From Symmachiella macrocystis (GTDB lineage: Bacteria > Planctomycetota > Planctomycetia > Planctomycetales > Planctomycetaceae), in assembly GCF_007860075.1 (NCBI RefSeq), contig NZ_SJPP01000001.1, positions 4,313,490 to 4,377,489 on the forward strand: 64,000 nucleotides of DNA, in the 5' to 3' direction. Each line of letters opens with the position of its first letter. Position 1 is the first letter of the stretch. This document shows, in pieces, positions 61,683 to 64,000 of the stretch. The notes beneath the pieces are model-generated. The model had not been told where the DNA came from and made no database searches. It saw only the letters and a program-made list of their open reading frames with translations. The position numbers were made by a program, and so were the translations under genes.

Positions 61683-62093
61683 TCATGGCGCAAGCACCAG
61701 CGGGCCAATCAAGACTTTGGAAACGCCTTCGGCTTCGAGTTCGTCCCAGCATTGCCGCGCGAACTCCAGCCCATGTACCTTTCCTCTGGCTCGAGCCGCT
61801 TCCACGTCGTGACCGGCGCGATACACAATCTGCTCGCTGTCCATGTCGGGACGGTCGAATAATTCGGCCGACGGGACGAGAATCTCAGCCTTTCGACGCA
61901 CGGCACGCCGGCTGCGCCACATTTCCTCGATCATGTCCTCGTCGACACGCTTCCAGCTTGCGGCGGCCGATGCCGTGGTCGCGAACCCTTCGCGGTATGC
62001 CTGCTCGGCCTTCAGCAGCAGCGGCGTGGTCGGGAATTCCGGACCGTCGTTGTAGAATTGAACGGTATCAGCCGGCAGCGCGAGATCGGTCAT
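61683..62093 (-). CDS. Element protein of unknown function (136 aa), in frame with the ATPase
   Basis: The ATG at 62093 has GAGAGGAG upstream. The product starts MTDLALPADTVQFYNDGPEF and is soluble, helical and acidic, with a possible coiled coil (DEDMIEEMWRSRRAVRRKAEIL). No family is recognised. Its TGA stop (61683-61685) lies in the same frame as the ATPase gene, and no stop occurs for 58 codons after it. It may therefore be the N-terminal part of the ATPase, separated by a single stop, or a separate gene translationally linked to it. Its codon use matches the neighbouring element genes. Confidence 0.55.
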   Translation of the reverse strand: MTDLALPADTVQFYNDGPEFPTTPLLLKAEQAYREGFATTASAAASWKRVDEDMIEEMWRSRRAVRRKAEILVPSAELFDRPDMDSEQIVYRAGHDVEAARARGKVHGLEFARQCWDELEAEGVSKVLIGPLVLAP

Positions 62094-62094
62094 G

Positions 62095-62241
62095 CTACTC
62101 CTCTCGGCGTTCGGCTTCCCAGCGTTCAATCAGCCAGGAAGCGAGCGTGTCAACTCGGCGGTCCGTACCGGAATCTGATTCGGAAGTGGCCACTGAGAAA
62201 TCGAACTTCCCGATGCGTTGCGGTGATGCAGTGTCCGCCAT
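62095..62241 (-). CDS. Small element protein (48 aa)
   Basis: The product begins MADTASPQRIGKFDFSVATS and ends with the helical TLASWLIERWEAERREE. The TAG stop overlaps the ribosome binding site of the next gene (GAGAGGAG), and the gene starts 82 bp after the capsid gene on the same strand, so it belongs to the element operon. An in-frame extension to 62373 overlaps the capsid gene and is unlikely. Function unknown; a short Trp-rich helix suggests a DNA- or protein-binding factor. Confidence 0.5.
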   Translation of the reverse strand: MADTASPQRIGKFDFSVATSESDSGTDRRVDTLASWLIERWEAERREE

Positions 62242-62323
62242 TTGATGCCCGTTTGCTTGAGACGAAAAACGGGCGACACGACCGGCGATGAGGAAACTGG
62301 CCGTGCCGCCCGACCAACGATGC

Positions 62324-64000
62324 TCATGCTTCGCCCTTAGCCTTGTAGGCCGCACGGAAGTCGCCGAGAGCACAACCGTAGTCGAAGTACACCCGCCACG
62401 TCGCAGCGAGGCGGTTCGGATCGGCGTCGAAGCCGAAGAACTCCACGGTGGGCGACTGCTTGCCCTGCAGGAAGGCCACGATCAGCGCGGCGTCCTGGCG
62501 GGACCCAAAGAGATACCAGGCCTTGGCCGACGTGCCGGCGAAGCGCTGCGCGTTGGACAACCGCGGTTCCACCTCAAGCGAAACGGCGTTCTTGAGCGCG
62601 TTGCCTGTCGGCGTGTCATCGTTGGCCCGCTGGATGAAATCGCTCTGCAGCAACTCCTTGGCCGTCTGCTGCAATTCCGACGGCACCAGCAGCGTGCGGG
62701 CACGGATATCGAGATCGCGGTTTTCGTCGTCGCGCTGCGCCATCATGCGGGCCAGGCCGATGGCCAGTGCGGCGGCATCCAGCGCGGTCTCCACGCCCTC
62801 ATCGTAGTTGCCATTCCCGCCGGCGAAAAAGCTCCCGGCGTTGGCCAACAACACTTTGTAGACCAGATCGGAAAGTGACCGCATCGCCGCCCGGCCGAGC
62901 GAACGGGCTGTGTCGTCGAACATCGACAGGTCGTCGTTGATGATATCTCGCCGGTCGATGGACAACATTTTGCCGAACGTATCGACTGAATAGGTGTAGG
63001 TCGATTCGTCGATGCTACCATGCTTCAATTCGCCGCCTTTGGCCACTTCCGACAAATCGCCAGTGTCGCTGGGACGAACGCCGGTGTGATCCTTAAAGTC
63101 CTTGGCCGATTTGATCGCCGCGAACGCCCGCCAGGTGGCCGGCGTCTCGCTATACGACTCGAACAGCACTTTGTTCGCCGCATTGCCCAAGGCGACCGGC
63201 AGCGAATAGGTCGTCAGCGCGGCTTGGATCATCGCCTCGCGGCCCTGCGGCGTGTCACGGCCATCGGCCTGCAGGCTATAGTGGCAGAGGTCGACCAAGT
63301 TCGTACACCGCAGATCGCGGGCCTGCTGCATCGCCTGCGGTCCGAGCTGCTCTTCCGCCAGCCCCTCGCAGCCCATATGTGACAAAATTGCCGCCTCGAT
63401 GGTGGCGTTCGTGGGAGCGTGGTCGCGGGCGTGAATGATCGGCGGTTTGGGACGCGATTCGCGCAGCGCGGCGAGCTCGGCTTGTTGCACATCCCAACCG
63501 TCACGGATGGCGGTCGCCTCGATGTCGACGTAGCGGCCACCGCAAACTCGGCGGATCGCGGTGATGCGTTCGGTTTCTGAGGCGGCTTGCTCACGGATCT
63601 GTTCAGCGGTCGGTGTGGTGGTTTCTTCAGGCATTTGAGATTCCTTCTGGGATGCCGCAATCGCGACCGACGTGCTCGCGTCCGCGCCGATGGCGACAAT
63701 GGAGGCTTCGCGGAGAGTGGAGAATTTCACAAAGAGAAAGCCGCTCGCCGGTGATTTGATGCTGCGGCCGTTCGCCTCGATGGATTGGCCGGGCGGAACC
63801 CGCTCGTAGTCGGTGGGGGTCACGCCAACAGAAGCTTGGAACCGAAAACCGCCCTTGGCGAGCTCGATGATCTGGCGGGCCGTTTCGCTGGACGGCGAGA
63901 TTGCCCCGGCGACGATCAATCGCCCGTCGTGAACCGAGGCCCGGCCGTGCCCGACAATCCCCTTCAACGAGGAATCGTGATCGGCCAATATGCCCACCTG
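62324..64000 (-). CDS. Phage capsid protein with prohead-protease-like N-terminus (5' partial)
   Basis: The frame is open to the last base of the window (codon CAG at 63998-64000), so the N-terminus is missing. The first 120 residues (VHDGRLIVAGAISPSSETARQIIELAKGG, GRSIKSPASGFLFVKFSTLREASIVAIGAD) resemble the S78/HK97 prohead-protease fold. From MPEETTTPTAEQIREQ on, the protein is a major-capsid-like region of about 430 residues with KSAKDFKDHTGVRPSD, MLSIDRRDIINDDLSMFDD and FAGTSAKAWYLFGSRQDAALIVAFLQ. The combination matches Mu gpT-like or fused protease-capsid polypeptides. It shows the element is phage-derived and probably able to form virions or transducing particles, or is a satellite. 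Confidence 0.8.
   Translation of the reverse strand, partial: QVGILADHDSSLKGIVGHGRASVHDGRLIVAGAISPSSETARQIIELAKGGFRFQASVGVTPTDYERVPPGQSIEANGRSIKSPASGFLFVKFSTLREASIVAIGADASTSVAIAASQKESQMPEETTTPTAEQIREQAASETERITAIRRVCGGRYVDIEATAIRDGWDVQQAELAALRESRPKPPIIHARDHAPTNATIEAAILSHMGCEGLAEEQLGPQAMQQARDLRCTNLVDLCHYSLQADGRDTPQGREAMIQAALTTYSLPVALGNAANKVLFESYSETPATWRAFAAIKSAKDFKDHTGVRPSDTGDLSEVAKGGELKHGSIDESTYTYSVDTFGKMLSIDRRDIINDDLSMFDDTARSLGRAAMRSLSDLVYKVLLANAGSFFAGGNGNYDEGVETALDAAALAIGLARMMAQRDDENRDLDIRARTLLVPSELQQTAKELLQSDFIQRANDDTPTGNALKNAVSLEVEPRLSNAQRFAGTSAKAWYLFGSRQDAALIVAFLQGKQSPTVEFFGFDADPNRLAATWRVYFDYGCALGDFRAAYKAKGEA

Noticed and set aside
1-64000. CRISPR array, rRNA operon or insertion sequence
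   Set aside because: No regularly spaced direct repeats, no conserved rRNA segments and no transposase with terminal inverted repeats were seen.

Overview
The window looks like a planctomycete chromosome, most likely of the Planctomycetaceae (my inference from gene content; I name no genus). The evidence is the set of hallmark families: two DUF1501 proteins, a DUF1549/DUF1553 protein, a DUF1592/1588/1585 cytochrome paired with a DUF1552 protein, PPC-domain and PQQ-propeller secreted proteins, Gfo/Idh/MocA oxidoreductases with Tat-like leaders, three PEP-CTERM proteins and a giant secreted metalloprotease with an N-terminal LEPR-type motif.

Layout. 1-12.6 kb: the tail of a secreted protein, a PQQ-like propeller protein, a DUF1990/YndJ pair, a Gfo/Idh-DUF1080 fusion divergent from a UxaA/GarD-type sugar-acid dehydratase, a predicted outer-membrane barrel protein and a GH20 lipoprotein, probably all for sugar handling. 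12.8-25.7 kb: a LuxR-type HTH protein, then a same-strand run of DUF1501, PPC protein, DUF1549/1553, c-heme/WD40/coiled-coil protein, Gfo/Idh oxidoreductase and PQQ-like protein. This is one of the typical planctomycete surface/periplasmic modules whose biochemical role is unknown. 25.7-32 kb: a patchy, decayed stretch with a GNAT enzyme, a VOC remnant, intergenic CGCAAAG repeats, a HicB-like gene beside a deleted hicA, a second DUF1501 gene whose last 96 bp recur downstream, an orphan Imm7-type immunity gene and a thioredoxin-like/CAP-like protein. 32.7-43.6 kb: an Ig-like secreted protein, a FabD-like acyltransferase, an MBL-fold hydrolase, the DUF1592-type cytochrome plus DUF1552 pair (ATGA overlap), an ECF sigma factor, a c-heme-like protein and a YdjM-type membrane protein. 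44-51 kb: three consecutive PEP-CTERM genes, two of them behind a shared leader of about 220 bp, and a 1307-residue metzincin-like protease with four PKD repeats and a duplicated module. 51.6-56.7 kb: a class-III aminotransferase, FtsH and an enolase-superfamily enzyme.

From about 56.7 kb to the right edge lies an integrated phage-like element: a large serine recombinase at its left end, a HARE-type winged-helix protein, a Phd-like protein, a DUF4365 nuclease-like protein (defence candidate), a RecA/RepA-like ATPase, two small genes and a capsid protein cut by the window edge. The recombinase frame runs out of the element and antisense into the host enolase-superfamily gene, which marks the likely junction.

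No rRNA, tRNA, CRISPR array or insertion sequence was recognised. The points most worth a second look are the duplicated PEP-CTERM leader, the element junction, the in-frame TGA upstream of the element ATPase, the GC-palindrome cluster beside it, the DUF4365 cargo gene and the several gene remnants between 27 and 30 kb.
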